Shown here one piece after another: positions 26,484-34,955 of a stretch of DNA of 51,837 nucleotides. How positions within the stretch are numbered: position 1 is the first letter of the stretch; every line of letters begins with the position of its first letter. The DNA is taken from contig QIKV01000138.1 of NCBI GenBank assembly GCA_003233115.1, positions 1 through 51,837 of the forward strand, read 5' to 3'. The notes beneath the pieces were generated by a model. That model was not told the DNA's origin and made no database searches. It worked only from the letters and a program-made list of their open reading frames with translations. The position numbers and the translations under genes are program-made. The DNA comes from Oceanospirillales bacterium. Lineage in GTDB: Bacteria > Pseudomonadota > Gammaproteobacteria > Xanthomonadales > SZUA-36.

Positions 26484-28180
26484 TGGGGGTCGAATTACTT
26501 GACAGCCGCCGCCTGACCGGCCCGAATCTGTATTGGGACCGGCCGGGGGCGGTGCTGGATATCAAGCTTGGTGACGCGCTCGCAGATCCGGTGGTGGCAG
26601 CATGGGGAAAAGAGGTTACCCGCTTGATGGAAGCGGTGGGCTGGGATTCACAACACATCTGTTCACGTATTTTTGAAGGCGGTGCCAGCCTCGTCATCAA
26701 CGCGCCAATCGACGTGCTGTATACGGCCTGCGAACTGAACGAAGTGGCCTTTAACCGGGCTTTGGCGCGCCTGTCGGATGTGGTATTGCCCGATTTATCT
26801 GAGCTCCTGGCTGATCTTGACAAGCAGCTTGCAGAGGAGCGTAACCCGGCCCTGTTGGCACTGCAGGCAGCGGCAGCAAAACACCGCGTCCCGTTCCTGT
26901 GGGACGATGGCGAGGTATCGGTCGGCTTTGGCAAAACCGCCATCGTCTGGCCAACAGGGCAGTTGCCTGAACCGGAATCCATAAACTGGCAGAAGGTCGG
27001 TTCGATACCGCTGGGCATCGTGACCGGCACCAACGGCAAATCCACCACGGTGAGGCTGGCCGCAGCGATGCTGTCAGCAGCCGGACTGCGCGCCGGGATA
27101 ACGTCTACGGACTACATTCGCGTGGGAGAGGAAATCCTGGATCGCGGTGACTACTCCGGCCCGGGTGGCGCCCGCACCCTGCTGCGGCATCCGCAGACCG
27201 GGGCCGTGGTGCTGGAGGTTGCCCGAGGCGGCCTGCTGCGCCGGGGTATTGGTGTGGAGCGGGCCAATGCGGCATTGATTACCAATATTGCCGCCGATCA
27301 CCTCGGTGACTACGGTATTAACACGGTGGCCGAAATGGCCGAAGCAAAATTTATTGTGCGCCGCGCACTGAGTGCCGCTGCGCCGCTGATCCTGAATGCT
27401 GATGATCCCGAGAGTGTCCGCTTTGCCCGCACCCTGTCAAACAACATCTTTTGGTATGGCTTGCAGGCTGGCGACGGCATCCTGCATGAGCATTTGCTAA
27501 ACGCGGGTGGGGCCGCCTTCCTTGCCGATGGCTGGTTGCTGCTGGCTGCCGGCGGCCGCACCAGAAAAATTATTGCGGCAAAAGATATCCCCATCACCTT
27601 CGGTGGCGTGGCGCGTTATAACATCAGTAATGCGCTGGGTGCCATGGCACTGTGTCATGTGCTCGGAGTTGACGACCAGGCCCTGGCCGCCGGCCTCAGG
27701 GATTTCTCCGGCGATGCGGAGGTAAACCCGGGCCGGGGCAATCTGTTTGAAAAAGATGGAATCCGGATATTCCTCGATTTCGCACACAATGAGCATGGTG
27801 TCAGGGCCATCAGTGATACCGTTAAGGCGTTCCATGCCCGGCGGTATATTGTGTTGATGGGGCAGGCGGGTGACCGCCTCGATGCGGATATTGACAATCT
27901 TGTCCGGGCCGTTTGCGAATTGAAACCTGAGCGGTTGCTGGCCTGCGAACTGCCGGGATATGAACGTGGCAGGCAGCCCATGGAGGTGCCCGCGCGGATA
28001 CGCGATGTTGCTATTGTTGAGGGTGTGCCTGAAGATAGCGTGACCCTGTTTACGAGTCCGCTCGAAGGCGTGCAGGATGCTCTGGCGGCAGCCACCAGAG
28101 GTGATTGCCTGGTGCTGCTGGCCCTGACCCAGCGTGATGAAGTGCTGGCGTTGATCCGGGCCTTTGTGGACGGAAACTGA
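26483..28180 (+). CDS. CphA-like Mur ligase lacking the ATP-grasp domain
   Basis: A 565-residue paralogue of CphA. Its N-terminus (LLDSRRLTGPNLYWDRPGAV) matches the CphA N-domain pattern, and residues ~135-160 (AAAKHRVPFLWDDGEVSVGFG) match the CphA segment just before the ATP-grasp domain. The sequence then goes straight to a Mur-type P-loop (VTGTNGKSTTV, Lys186). The M-domain continues with EVARGGLLRRGIGVERAN and ITNIAADHLGDYGI, and ends with FLDFAHNEHG. In CphA the ATP-grasp domain adds Asp and the Mur domain adds Arg, so this protein could only be expected to do Mur-type ligation (inference). It is translationally coupled to cphA. It differs from cyanobacterial CphA2, which keeps a degenerate G-domain. 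Confidence 0.88.
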   Translation: MGVELLDSRRLTGPNLYWDRPGAVLDIKLGDALADPVVAAWGKEVTRLMEAVGWDSQHICSRIFEGGASLVINAPIDVLYTACELNEVAFNRALARLSDVVLPDLSELLADLDKQLAEERNPALLALQAAAAKHRVPFLWDDGEVSVGFGKTAIVWPTGQLPEPESINWQKVGSIPLGIVTGTNGKSTTVRLAAAMLSAAGLRAGITSTDYIRVGEEILDRGDYSGPGGARTLLRHPQTGAVVLEVARGGLLRRGIGVERANAALITNIAADHLGDYGINTVAEMAEAKFIVRRALSAAAPLILNADDPESVRFARTLSNNIFWYGLQAGDGILHEHLLNAGGAAFLADGWLLLAAGGRTRKIIAAKDIPITFGGVARYNISNALGAMALCHVLGVDDQALAAGLRDFSGDAEVNPGRGNLFEKDGIRIFLDFAHNEHGVRAISDTVKAFHARRYIVLMGQAGDRLDADIDNLVRAVCELKPERLLACELPGYERGRQPMEVPARIRDVAIVEGVPEDSVTLFTSPLEGVQDALAAATRGDCLVLLALTQRDEVLALIRAFVDGN

Positions 28181-28204
28181 GGAAGGGTAACTGAGGAAGT
28201 TTGG

Positions 28205-28873
28205 GTGGCAAAGCTATATTTTAACTACTCATCGATGAATGCCGGCAAGACCACGGTGTTGTTGCAGTCTGCCCACAATTACCGCGAGCGCGGTATGCAT
28301 CCCCTGCTGTTCACGCCCAAACTGGACGACCGCTACGGGAGCGGATTGATCAAGTCGCGTATCGGCCTGCAGGCCAAGGCAACGATATTCAGGCGGGAAG
28401 ACGATCTTTACGAGTTCACACGGGCGCAACTGGAGCAACAAAACATCCATTGTGTGCTGGTCGATGAGGCCCAGTTCCTGAGCCGGGAGCAGGTTTTTCA
28501 ACTCACCGAGGTCGTAGACCGGTTGAGCATCCCGGTGCTGTGTTTTGGTTTGCGTACCGATTTTCAGGGCGAACTGTTCGAAGGCAGCACCCACCTGCTG
28601 GCCTGGGCGGACGAACTGACAGAAATAAAAACCATTTGTCACACGGGCCGCAAAGCGACCATGGTGGTGCGCGTTGATGATGAAGGTTATGCGCTCAAAG
28701 AAGGGGCGCAGGTTGAGATCGGCGGTAATGAGCGCTACGTGTCGGTCAGCCGGGCGGAATTCAAAAAAGTGTTTTACGGCGGGCAGCGGATAAAATTTAT
28801 CGAACCGGTCGAAGGTGACGGCAGTGACGATGATCTTGCCGATGATGAACGGGGTGGTCAGAGCCTGCTATAG
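28205..28873 (+). CDS. tdk: Thymidine kinase (type II)
   Basis: Phosphorylates thymidine in pyrimidine salvage. The 222-residue protein starts with GTG at 28205 behind GAGGAAG. The P-loop SSMNAGKTT (~9-17), Walker B-like [10 protein letters not shown] (~80-89), [14 protein letters not shown] lid (~116-129) and [10 protein letters not shown] motif (~175) are all typical. Two of the usual structural zinc cysteines are absent: the ICHTGRKA segment has Thr where relatives have Cys, and YVSVSR has Ser where relatives have Cys. The lasso domain may be zinc-free. It follows the cyanophycin operon by 24 bp and may be read through from it. Confidence 0.93.
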   Translation: MAKLYFNYSSMNAGKTTVLLQSAHNYRERGMHPLLFTPKLDDRYGSGLIKSRIGLQAKATIFRREDDLYEFTRAQLEQQNIHCVLVDEAQFLSREQVFQLTEVVDRLSIPVLCFGLRTDFQGELFEGSTHLLAWADELTEIKTICHTGRKATMVVRVDDEGYALKEGAQVEIGGNERYVSVSRAEFKKVFYGGQRIKFIEPVEGDGSDDDLADDERGGQSLL

Positions 28874-28907
28874 TGACCGTTCGAGTTTTGGGCGATGGAG
28901 GTTGACG

Positions 28908-29123
28908 ATGCGCTGGTTGCTGTTTTTACTGCTCGTGTTCGCAGTGTTGTGGTATTTCCGGGGGGTTGAAGAAACGCCGCCACCCAAGGCGGAAGACAGT
29001 TTTATCGGCGGCCCGGTCAAAGCCCTGCGCAAGGCAGAAGGGTTTGAGAAAAGCTATCTGGATGCGACCAAAGAGCGCCAGAAGCAAATGGAAGAACAGA
29101 TAGAAAAGGATTCCGGCGGCTAA
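28908..29123 (+). CDS. Small single-helix membrane protein, unknown
   Basis: A 71-residue protein with an N-terminal transmembrane helix (MRWLLFLLLVFAVLWYF) followed by a charged tail rich in Lys, Glu and Asp, ending in a probable helix (EKSYLDATKERQKQMEEQ). GGAGG at 28896-28901 lies 6 bp before the ATG, which supports a real gene. It follows tdk by 34 bp. The last bases overlap the end of the convergent PLP-enzyme gene. No family recognised; the tail would face the cytoplasm or periplasm depending on topology. Confidence 0.65.
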   Translation: MRWLLFLLLVFAVLWYFRGVEETPPPKAEDSFIGGPVKALRKAEGFEKSYLDATKERQKQMEEQIEKDSGG

Positions 29124-30253
29124 GTGGATTCGCTTAATGCCTGCAGCAGGTCAGCAGCAATATCATCCACATCTTCTATACCGACGGACAACCGCAGCAA
29201 GCCGGCAGTGATGCCAAGACGCTGGCGTTCAGCCGCCGGCATTTTCTGGTGTGAGGTGGCCAGCGGCTGACAGATCGTGGTCTCCACGCCGCCCAGGCTG
29301 ACCGCGCAGATCACCAGCTCCAGCCGCCGCAGATAGCCGACCGGATCGATGTCGTCATTCAGCTCAAACGAAAGCATGGCGCCAAAGCCCTGCATCTGGC
29401 GGCTGGCAATTGGGTGGCCGGGAGCGCTTTCCAGGCCGGGGTAGTAAACGCGTTGAACCTGTTCGTTCTGCTCCAGTTGCCGGGCGATAATACCGGCGTT
29501 TTCGCTTTGCCGCTGAACCCGGATTTCGAGGGTTTTCAGGCTGCGTTCCAGCAGGTGGCAGTCCTGAGCATTCAGACAGCCGCCGTGGTTCACGGCATGG
29601 TTGCGCACCTTGCTGATCAAAGCGGCCGGGCCGTTGACCGTACCGCAGCACAGGTCACTGTGGCCACCGAGGTACTTGGTGCCGCTGTGCATGACCAGGT
29701 CGAAGCCCAGCTTCAGCGGGTTCTGCAGGATGGGTGTGGCAAAGGTGTTGTCGATGACGGTAATAATCTGGCGTGCTTTGGCAAATTCAGCAACTGCGGC
29801 CAGGTCGACAACGCTGAGCAGCGGATTGCCCGGTGACTCGACAAAAATCATACGCGTAGCAGGCTTTGTAAGCTGTTCAATGGCGGTGATGTCAGGCGCA
29901 GCGAAATCGTAACGGATACCAAACCGCTGCAGTTCATTGACGATCAATGCGTGCGTGCCGCCGTAGAGGCCTTCGGTAAAGATCACATGGTCACCATCAC
30001 CGAGCAAGCCAAACACAATGGAGGCGATGGCCGCCATGCCGGAACTGGTTACGATCCCCGCTTCGGCACCTTCCAGCGCTGACATTTTATCGGCAACCAC
30101 AGCGTGGTTCAGCGTATTGAAATAACGCGGGTAGCGGACCTCGGAATCATCCAGGTATTCGATGGCACTGGATGCAAAAACCGGTGTGTTCAGCCCGCCA
30201 TTGTTGATGTCACGGCGGGCGCCTGCATGGATTGCCTGGGTGGATTTTTTCAA
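29120..30253 (-). CDS. Cys/Met metabolism PLP-dependent enzyme
   Basis: Member of the trans-sulfuration family that includes cystathionine gamma-synthase, gamma-lyase and beta-lyase; cytoplasmic, PLP-bound. TSSGMAAIASIV near residue 70 and GLYGGTHAL hold cofactor and substrate contacts. SGTKYLGGHSD (~190) holds the PLP lysine, and the C-terminal LRLSVGIEDVDDI is diagnostic. The TTG at 30253, with GAGGA at a good distance, gives 377 residues, normal length. Upstream in-frame codons to 30370 run through repetitive DNA and were rejected. The usual YxRxxNPT motif is altered to YPRYFNTLN, so the exact reaction cannot be told from sequence alone. Confidence 0.85.
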   Translation of the reverse strand: MKKSTQAIHAGARRDINNGGLNTPVFASSAIEYLDDSEVRYPRYFNTLNHAVVADKMSALEGAEAGIVTSSGMAAIASIVFGLLGDGDHVIFTEGLYGGTHALIVNELQRFGIRYDFAAPDITAIEQLTKPATRMIFVESPGNPLLSVVDLAAVAEFAKARQIITVIDNTFATPILQNPLKLGFDLVMHSGTKYLGGHSDLCCGTVNGPAALISKVRNHAVNHGGCLNAQDCHLLERSLKTLEIRVQRQSENAGIIARQLEQNEQVQRVYYPGLESAPGHPIASRQMQGFGAMLSFELNDDIDPVGYLRRLELVICAVSLGGVETTICQPLATSHQKMPAAERQRLGITAGLLRLSVGIEDVDDIAADLLQALSEST

Positions 30254-30315
30254 TTTGGATCCTCGGGGGCGTTGGGGCTGGGTGGAATTATATCCCGATT
30301 CCATTTTGGTGAAAA

Positions 30316-30457
30316 ACCAACCGGGGTCGGACCAACCGGGGTCGGACTCAAATGCGCAGACTGAAACCAACCGGGGTCGGACTCAAATGCGCAGACTGTG
30401 GTGTGTTTACTGAAAGGTGTGTACCGCATTTGAATCTGACCCCTGAGTCCCGACCCC
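30316..30457. repeat. Direct and inverted repeat cluster upstream of the PLP-enzyme gene
   Basis: A 33-bp unit (starting ACCAACCGGGGTCGGACTCA) occurs at 30331-30363 and 30366-30398, with a truncated copy (ACCAACCGGGGTCGG) at 30316-30330. An inverted, slightly diverged copy of the GGGGTC..CAAATGCG part lies at 30425-30443 (CGCATTTGAATCTGACCCC), and a further GACCCC motif ends at 30457. The layout resembles the dispersed GGGGTC-type repeats seen near REP-associated transposases, but no transposase is present here. It fills most of the ~300-bp gap between 30254 and 30550. Confidence 0.8.
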
Positions 30458-30550
30458 TAAAGATTGCTGCTTGTAATAACCATAACAGTGTATGACCATT
30501 GTAACGGGAGACCATCTACGTGAGTGCCGACTGTGTCGAGGAGAGAATTG

Positions 30551-31015
30551 ATGATCGATATCGCACACATACACCCTATGCTGGTACATTTTCCTATCGT
30601 GCTGTTTTTGCTGGCCATTGCGATTGATTTTTGGGTGCTGCTGAAAGGAGAAGATCTGGCGGCTAAAACGTGCCTGCCGATGATCGGCATGAGCGCGCTG
30701 CTGCTGGCTGCGGTGGCGGCGATTGCTGCTGCGTCGTTTGGTGATATCGCCCTGGACAAGGCCATCGCCCTGGGCTTTGACAGGGGTCCACTGGAACGGC
30801 ACGGAGATCTGGGTCTGACCACAATGTGGGTGTTGATTGGTCTCTCACTCTGGCAGGGCGTTGCACACTGGCGCGGCATGCGTCTCAGTGGCGGTATGGG
30901 CTGGGCGTTTTTCACCGCCTCGCTGCTGGGCACCGGCATTCTGCTGACGACTGCCTATTTTGGCGGCGAGCTGGTTTACAGCTTTGGCGTCAATGTGGTG
31001 CCGGTGCTTCCATGA
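30551..31015 (+). CDS. DUF2231-like inner-membrane protein
   Basis: A 154-residue integral membrane protein with four hydrophobic segments. The N-terminal HIHPMLVHFPIVLFLLA motif is typical of DUF2231 (predicted membrane) proteins, with its histidines at the first helix. A second His pair lies in LERHGDLG (~80) and in VAHWRG (~108), so metal or haem binding is conceivable but unproven. The ATG at 30551 is preceded by GGAGAGA and is preferred over an upstream in-frame codon at 30524. It converges on mutM with 72 bp between. Confidence 0.75.
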   Translation: MIDIAHIHPMLVHFPIVLFLLAIAIDFWVLLKGEDLAAKTCLPMIGMSALLLAAVAAIAAASFGDIALDKAIALGFDRGPLERHGDLGLTTMWVLIGLSLWQGVAHWRGMRLSGGMGWAFFTASLLGTGILLTTAYFGGELVYSFGVNVVPVLP

Positions 31016-31087
31016 CAAAACCAGAGACAGGGTGGGGAGCCAGGATAATGATGCAATATATATGTATGTTGCAGTTGGAGTGAGGTG

Positions 31088-31900
31088 TTATCTCTGACAA
31101 ACAGGGCAATAATAACTGGACCGTTGCCCGATCACTTTTTGCCGAATACGCCCCCCGCACTGGAAGCAGTCACCACCGGCGCGGTTGTAAACCAACAATT
31201 CCTGGGTGAAGTAACCCGGCGCGCCGTCTGCATTAACAAAATCCCGTAACGATGTGCCGCCCATTTTTATCGCGCGATTCAATACATCACGGATGGCGTC
31301 GACCAGGCCGGCATAGCGCTGCGCAGAGATTCTGCCGGCCGCGCGTTGCGGGTGAATGCCCGCCATGAACAAGGCCTCTGACGCATAGATATTGCCGACG
31401 CCAACGACCACCTGGCCGTTCATGATGAAATTCTTGATGGCAAGCTTTCTGCCGTGTGACAGGCGGTGAAGATACCGCGCTGTGAAATCATCAGACAGGG
31501 GCTCAGGGCCGAGGTGGCGTAGTAATTCGTGTGCGTCTACAGGGCCGTCCACCCACAAAAAAGCGCCGAAACGCCGTGGGTCATTGAAGCGCAGGCAGGT
31601 ACCGTTTTCCAGCTCGATATCAAAATGATCGTGTTTCTCCGGGGTCCTGGACTGGTGGAGCACACGCAATGAGCCGGACATGCCGAGGTGAATAATCAGG
31701 CCACCCTGTTCCAGTTCGACCAGCAGGTACTTGCCGCGCCGGCGCAGTTGGACGACCCGTTGCCCTTCGGCTTTTCTGACATCCTCTGGCACCGGCCAGC
31801 GCAGCCTTGGGTCACGCACGGTGACGCGGGCAATTCGCTGGCCCTGCAGGTAAGGCGCAATGCCCCTGAGCGTGGTTTCGACTTCGGGTAGTTCAGGCAT
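31088..31900 (-). CDS. mutM: Formamidopyrimidine-DNA glycosylase
   Basis: Base-excision repair enzyme that removes 8-oxoguanine and formamidopyrimidines and nicks the site. From the ATG at 31900 the mature N-terminus is [10 protein letters not shown], with catalytic Pro2 and Glu3, so this start is certain in spite of a longer frame to 32020. The 270-residue protein also has the H2TH region with NIYASEALF (~165-185) and a C-terminal zinc finger (CFQCGGRI ... YYCPVCQ) at ~245-268. It has about 200 bp of apparently empty DNA in front of it. Confidence 0.97.
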   Translation of the reverse strand: MPELPEVETTLRGIAPYLQGQRIARVTVRDPRLRWPVPEDVRKAEGQRVVQLRRRGKYLLVELEQGGLIIHLGMSGSLRVLHQSRTPEKHDHFDIELENGTCLRFNDPRRFGAFLWVDGPVDAHELLRHLGPEPLSDDFTARYLHRLSHGRKLAIKNFIMNGQVVVGVGNIYASEALFMAGIHPQRAAGRISAQRYAGLVDAIRDVLNRAIKMGGTSLRDFVNADGAPGYFTQELLVYNRAGGDCFQCGGRIRQKVIGQRSSYYCPVCQR

Positions 31901-32099
31901 GGGGCTTAAATCATGTTTGTGATCCAGCGGACATTGTAAACCAGTCTGCTGCAGCGTATTTGATGACAGGGTTCCGGATCGAATCGGGTGAAAATTCAGC
32001 TGCAACGGGTGTCCAGCCAACTTTGATTTCCAGCGAAGGGGCGTTTATCCTACACAGCATTAAACCGGTACTGAACACAGCCTGGGCCAAAGGAGCGTT

Positions 32100-32387
32100 A
32101 TGAATCAACCCCGCATCATCGAAGTTGACTATCATGATTTTTTGAAAACGCTGCGGCGGGTGACCAACTTGAAGAAGAAGATCGAGAAGGCCGATAAGGC
32201 AGCCTGGGCAGATTTTGTGCGCAAATACAATATTTCTGAACCTGGCATGCTCGCCAGGGGAAAAAGAGGTGCGATGTCGGGCAACATCAAAACCGTCATT
32301 ATCGATGGCGATGGTGCGTCTGACGGCTACTATGTCTATTCCGCTGACGATCTGTTTTGTATTAAATACGAACTTGGCTTGGAGTGA
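32100..32387 (+). CDS. Small hypothetical protein
   Basis: A 95-residue soluble protein without signal or membrane segment. The N-terminal half is basic and helix-prone (FLKTLRRVTNLKKKIEKADK); the C-terminal half looks like beta strands (KTVIIDGDGASDGYYVYS). A ribosome site (AGGAGCG) precedes the ATG at 32100, supporting expression. The 200 bp upstream back to mutM hold no recognisable gene. It ends 27 bp before the hydantoinase-A-type gene and may be co-transcribed with it. No family recognised. Confidence 0.6.
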   Translation: MNQPRIIEVDYHDFLKTLRRVTNLKKKIEKADKAAWADFVRKYNISEPGMLARGKRGAMSGNIKTVIIDGDGASDGYYVYSADDLFCIKYELGLE

Positions 32388-32414
32388 CATTTAAGCCTGC
32401 GCAGCATCACCGCA

Positions 32415-34394
32415 GTGAATGATATTATATTGGCCGGCATTGATACGGGTGGGACGTTCACCGATATCGTCGTGCTGGAAAACGGCGCGCACGGAGGCCG
32501 TTTGCACCAGTGCAAGGTGCTGTCCGATCCGGCTGATCCCTCCCGCCCGATTGTTGCCGGCCTGAAAAAGCTTGGTTTCGCAGATCAGGCCCTGCAGATT
32601 ATCCACGGCACGACGGTCGCGACCAACGCGGTGCTGGAAGGCAAGGGCGCCCGGGTTGCCTATGTGACCAGCATGGGGTTTGCCGATGTGCTGTCACTGG
32701 GGCGGCAGCAGCGTGAGCATGTTTATCAACTCCGCCAGCCCGAAATTCAGCCACCGGTGCCGGCAGACCTGTGTCTGGAAATCTCCACACGCGTTGTTGC
32801 TGACGGCAGCCTGCTCTGCGAGGCCGGCGATGAGGAACTGCGCCAGCTCAAGGCGCGTCTGGCGGCCCTGGACGTCGAGGCTGTGGCGATCAACCTGCTG
32901 TTTTCTTTTCTGCGCCCGCAAGTGGAGCAACGTATCGCCACCGTACTGGGCGAGGCGTGGTTTGTTTCCTGCTCAAGCACCGTGCTACCGGAGGTCAGGG
33001 AATATGAAAGAGGCATAGCCACCTGGTTAAATGCCAGTGTCGGTCCGGTTATTTCGCGTTATCTCAAGCGCTTGCAAAGCCGCCTGCCAACGGCCCGAAT
33101 CGCCGTCATGCAAAGCGCAGGAACGACCATCGCTGCCGACCAGGCTGCGCAGCAGGCGGTCAGATTATTATTATCCGGCCCGGCCGGCGGACTGGCGGCG
33201 GCGCGCAGTATCGGCAGGCAGATCGGGCATGAGCGCCTGATCAGCTTTGATATGGGTGGCACCTCCACAGATGTTGCCCTGCTCAATGGGGATATTCCGC
33301 TGACCGGGCAAAGCCGGCTTGGGCGCTGGCCGTTGGCAATTCCGTCGGTAGATATCCACACCATCGGTGCGGGCGGGGGTTCGATCGCGAAGGTCGATGC
33401 GGTCGGCATGCTGTTGGTGGGGCCTGAGTCAGCGGGCGCCAGTCCGGGCCCCGCCTGTTACGGCCAGGGTGGTGCAGAGCCTACCGTTACCGATGCAAAC
33501 CTGCTGCTTGGGCGTCTGCCTGAAACTACATTGCTGGGTGGTTACCTGCCGATGAGTGCCACTGCCGCTGCCACCGCCATGGAAAAACTGGCCAGTGATA
33601 TGGGCTGTAATATGCTCGAGGCAGCGCGTGGCGTCATACAAATAGCCAACGAACACATGGCACGGGCCCTGCGGGTGATTTCCATTGAGCGCGGTTACAA
33701 CCCGGCGCAATACACACTCTTATGTTTCGGCGGTGCCGGTGGCCTGCATGCCTGTGATCTGGCGGAGTTGCTGGGCATGAAACGGGTCGTCATTCCGGCT
33801 CGCGCCGGTGTGTTGTCTGCGCTGGGCATGCTGGTCAGCGAGCCCGGCAGGGAGTTGTCACAGGCCGTATTGCTCCCCCTGACCGACTTGCCGGACAGCG
33901 ATATCGGCCAGCGGTTTGAGGGGCTGGAAGCAGCGGCCAGGGTGCAACTGCAGGCCGAAGGGTGCCCTGCGGACAGTATCGTGTATAAACGCCAGCTTGA
34001 ACTGCGCTACCGGGGACAAAGCGCAACCATCAGCATTGACTGGTGTGCCGAAGCTGCGCATGAGGAAAATTTCCACCAGGCACACGTCAGAGCCAGTGGC
34101 CTGCGCCTGCCGCACCCGGTTGAACTGGTCAATTTACGCCTGAGTGCGCGGGCCCCGGCAGCGCTGGCTGCCATTGACTTTCAGCACAACGCCGGCGGCC
34201 TCGACAGGGGCGAACCGGTATTTATGCCGGAGCTTGGGTGTGAGGTGGGGTTGCGAAGCAGAAACAAGCTGGAGCCGGGTACGCTTTTGCCGGGTCCGTT
34301 GATTCTGCTTGAAACAGCAGCAACGGCCTGGATTAAACCCGGCTGGTCAGTAACAACGGACCAGTGGCAAAACCTGCTTTTACAGCGCACATAA
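32415..34394 (+). CDS. Hydantoinase A / oxoprolinase-type protein without partner
   Basis: ATP-dependent amidohydrolase of the HyuA/OplA family, 659 residues, GTG start. The N-terminal phosphate-binding signature is AGIDTGGTFTDIVVLE, followed by IIHGTTVATNAVLEGKGARVAYVTSMGF split over residues ~58-85. The central ASKHA-like motif reads SFDMGGTSTDVAL near residue 277, and the glycine-rich GAGGGSIAKVD and FGGAGGLHACDLAE segments are present. Family members usually act with a HyuB subunit encoded next door. Here the next gene is rpmG behind a terminator, so the partner is missing locally. Substrate not predictable: hydantoins, 5-oxoproline or acetophenone-type compounds are known in the family. 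Confidence 0.88.
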   Translation: MNDIILAGIDTGGTFTDIVVLENGAHGGRLHQCKVLSDPADPSRPIVAGLKKLGFADQALQIIHGTTVATNAVLEGKGARVAYVTSMGFADVLSLGRQQREHVYQLRQPEIQPPVPADLCLEISTRVVADGSLLCEAGDEELRQLKARLAALDVEAVAINLLFSFLRPQVEQRIATVLGEAWFVSCSSTVLPEVREYERGIATWLNASVGPVISRYLKRLQSRLPTARIAVMQSAGTTIAADQAAQQAVRLLLSGPAGGLAAARSIGRQIGHERLISFDMGGTSTDVALLNGDIPLTGQSRLGRWPLAIPSVDIHTIGAGGGSIAKVDAVGMLLVGPESAGASPGPACYGQGGAEPTVTDANLLLGRLPETTLLGGYLPMSATAAATAMEKLASDMGCNMLEAARGVIQIANEHMARALRVISIERGYNPAQYTLLCFGGAGGLHACDLAELLGMKRVVIPARAGVLSALGMLVSEPGRELSQAVLLPLTDLPDSDIGQRFEGLEAAARVQLQAEGCPADSIVYKRQLELRYRGQSATISIDWCAEAAHEENFHQAHVRASGLRLPHPVELVNLRLSARAPAALAAIDFQHNAGGLDRGEPVFMPELGCEVGLRSRNKLEPGTLLPGPLILLETAATAWIKPGWSVTTDQWQNLLLQRT

Positions 34395-34423
34395 AAAAAC
34401 CCGCGATGAAGGCGGGTTTTTTT
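34393..34423. terminator. Bidirectional intrinsic terminator
   Basis: Perfect 12-bp inverted repeat: AAAAAAACCCGC (34393-34404) and GCGGGTTTTTTT (34412-34423) around a 7-nt loop. Poly-U tracts arise on both strands, so it ends the hydantoinase-A-type transcript from the left and the rpmBG transcript from the right. Confidence 0.9.
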
Positions 34424-34443
34424 GTAGCTGGAAACAGAACCAA

Positions 34444-34611
34444 TTATTTGATCTTGGCTTCCTTGTACATCACATGTTTGCGGACAACAGGATCATATTT
34501 CTTCATTTCCATTTTTTTTGGGGTGTTCTTCTTGTTTTTATCGGTGGTGTAAAAATGGCCGGTACCGGCGGATGATACCAGGCGGATTTTATCGCGTGAT
34601 GATTTTGCCAT
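34444..34611 (-). CDS. rpmG: Ribosomal protein bL33
   Basis: Large-subunit ribosomal protein of 55 residues, the same length as E. coli L33. It begins [20 protein letters not shown] and contains YTTDKNKKN and [12 protein letters not shown], all typical. There are no cysteines of the zinc type, so it is the C-minus form. It lies 12 bp downstream of rpmB in the usual rpmB-rpmG operon and ends before a strong terminator. Confidence 0.98.
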   Translation of the reverse strand: MAKSSRDKIRLVSSAGTGHFYTTDKNKKNTPKKMEMKKYDPVVRKHVMYKEAKIK

Positions 34612-34623
34612 GATTTATGCTCC

Positions 34624-34860
34624 TCAGATCTTTTCGCCGCGTGCACGCATGTCGGTCAAAACGGCATCAATGCCTTTCTTATCAATAGTGCGCAAACCCT
34701 TGGTGGACACACGCAGACGGACCCAGCGGTTTTCACTTTCCACCCAAAAACGATGGCGGTGAAGGTTGGGTAAAAAGCGTCGCCTGGTCTTCGCATTTGA
34801 GTGCGACACATTGTTTCCCGAAACTGGGCGTTTACCGGTTACCTGACAAACTCTGGACAT
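34624..34860 (-). CDS. rpmB: Ribosomal protein bL28
   Basis: Large-subunit protein of 78 residues from the ATG at 34860, matching E. coli length. [20 protein letters not shown] is diagnostic, and [20 protein letters not shown] follows. An upstream in-frame codon at 34929 would place the promoter inside the gene and is rejected. First gene of rpmB-rpmG. radC lies upstream on the same strand, a conserved order. Confidence 0.98.
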   Translation of the reverse strand: MSRVCQVTGKRPVSGNNVSHSNAKTRRRFLPNLHRHRFWVESENRWVRLRVSTKGLRTIDKKGIDAVLTDMRARGEKI

Positions 34861-34900
34861 TGGATTATTCCGTTTCTGTACTATCAAAAATGAGCCGCAC

Positions 34901-34929
34901 TTTATACCGCAAAGCCAGCGAATTTGCAA
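34901..34929 (-). promoter_or_regulatory. Sigma-70 promoter for rpmB-rpmG
   Basis: On the minus strand TTGCAA (34929-34924) and TATAAA (34906-34901) are separated by 17 bp, giving a start point about 30-35 bp before the rpmB ATG. Position and spacing suit a strong ribosomal-protein promoter. Confidence 0.7.
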
Positions 34930-34955
34930 TCAAATTCCATCTAACCGCCACCATA

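Noticed and set aside
31012-31083. Short 23-codon frame overlapping the DUF2231 stop (ATGA)
   Set aside because: Too short, no motif and no conservation evidence; overlap alone is not enough.
31901-32099. Gene in the 200-bp gap between mutM and the small hypothetical gene
   Set aside because: The only frame is an upstream extension of mutM without conservation; mutM must start at MPELPE.
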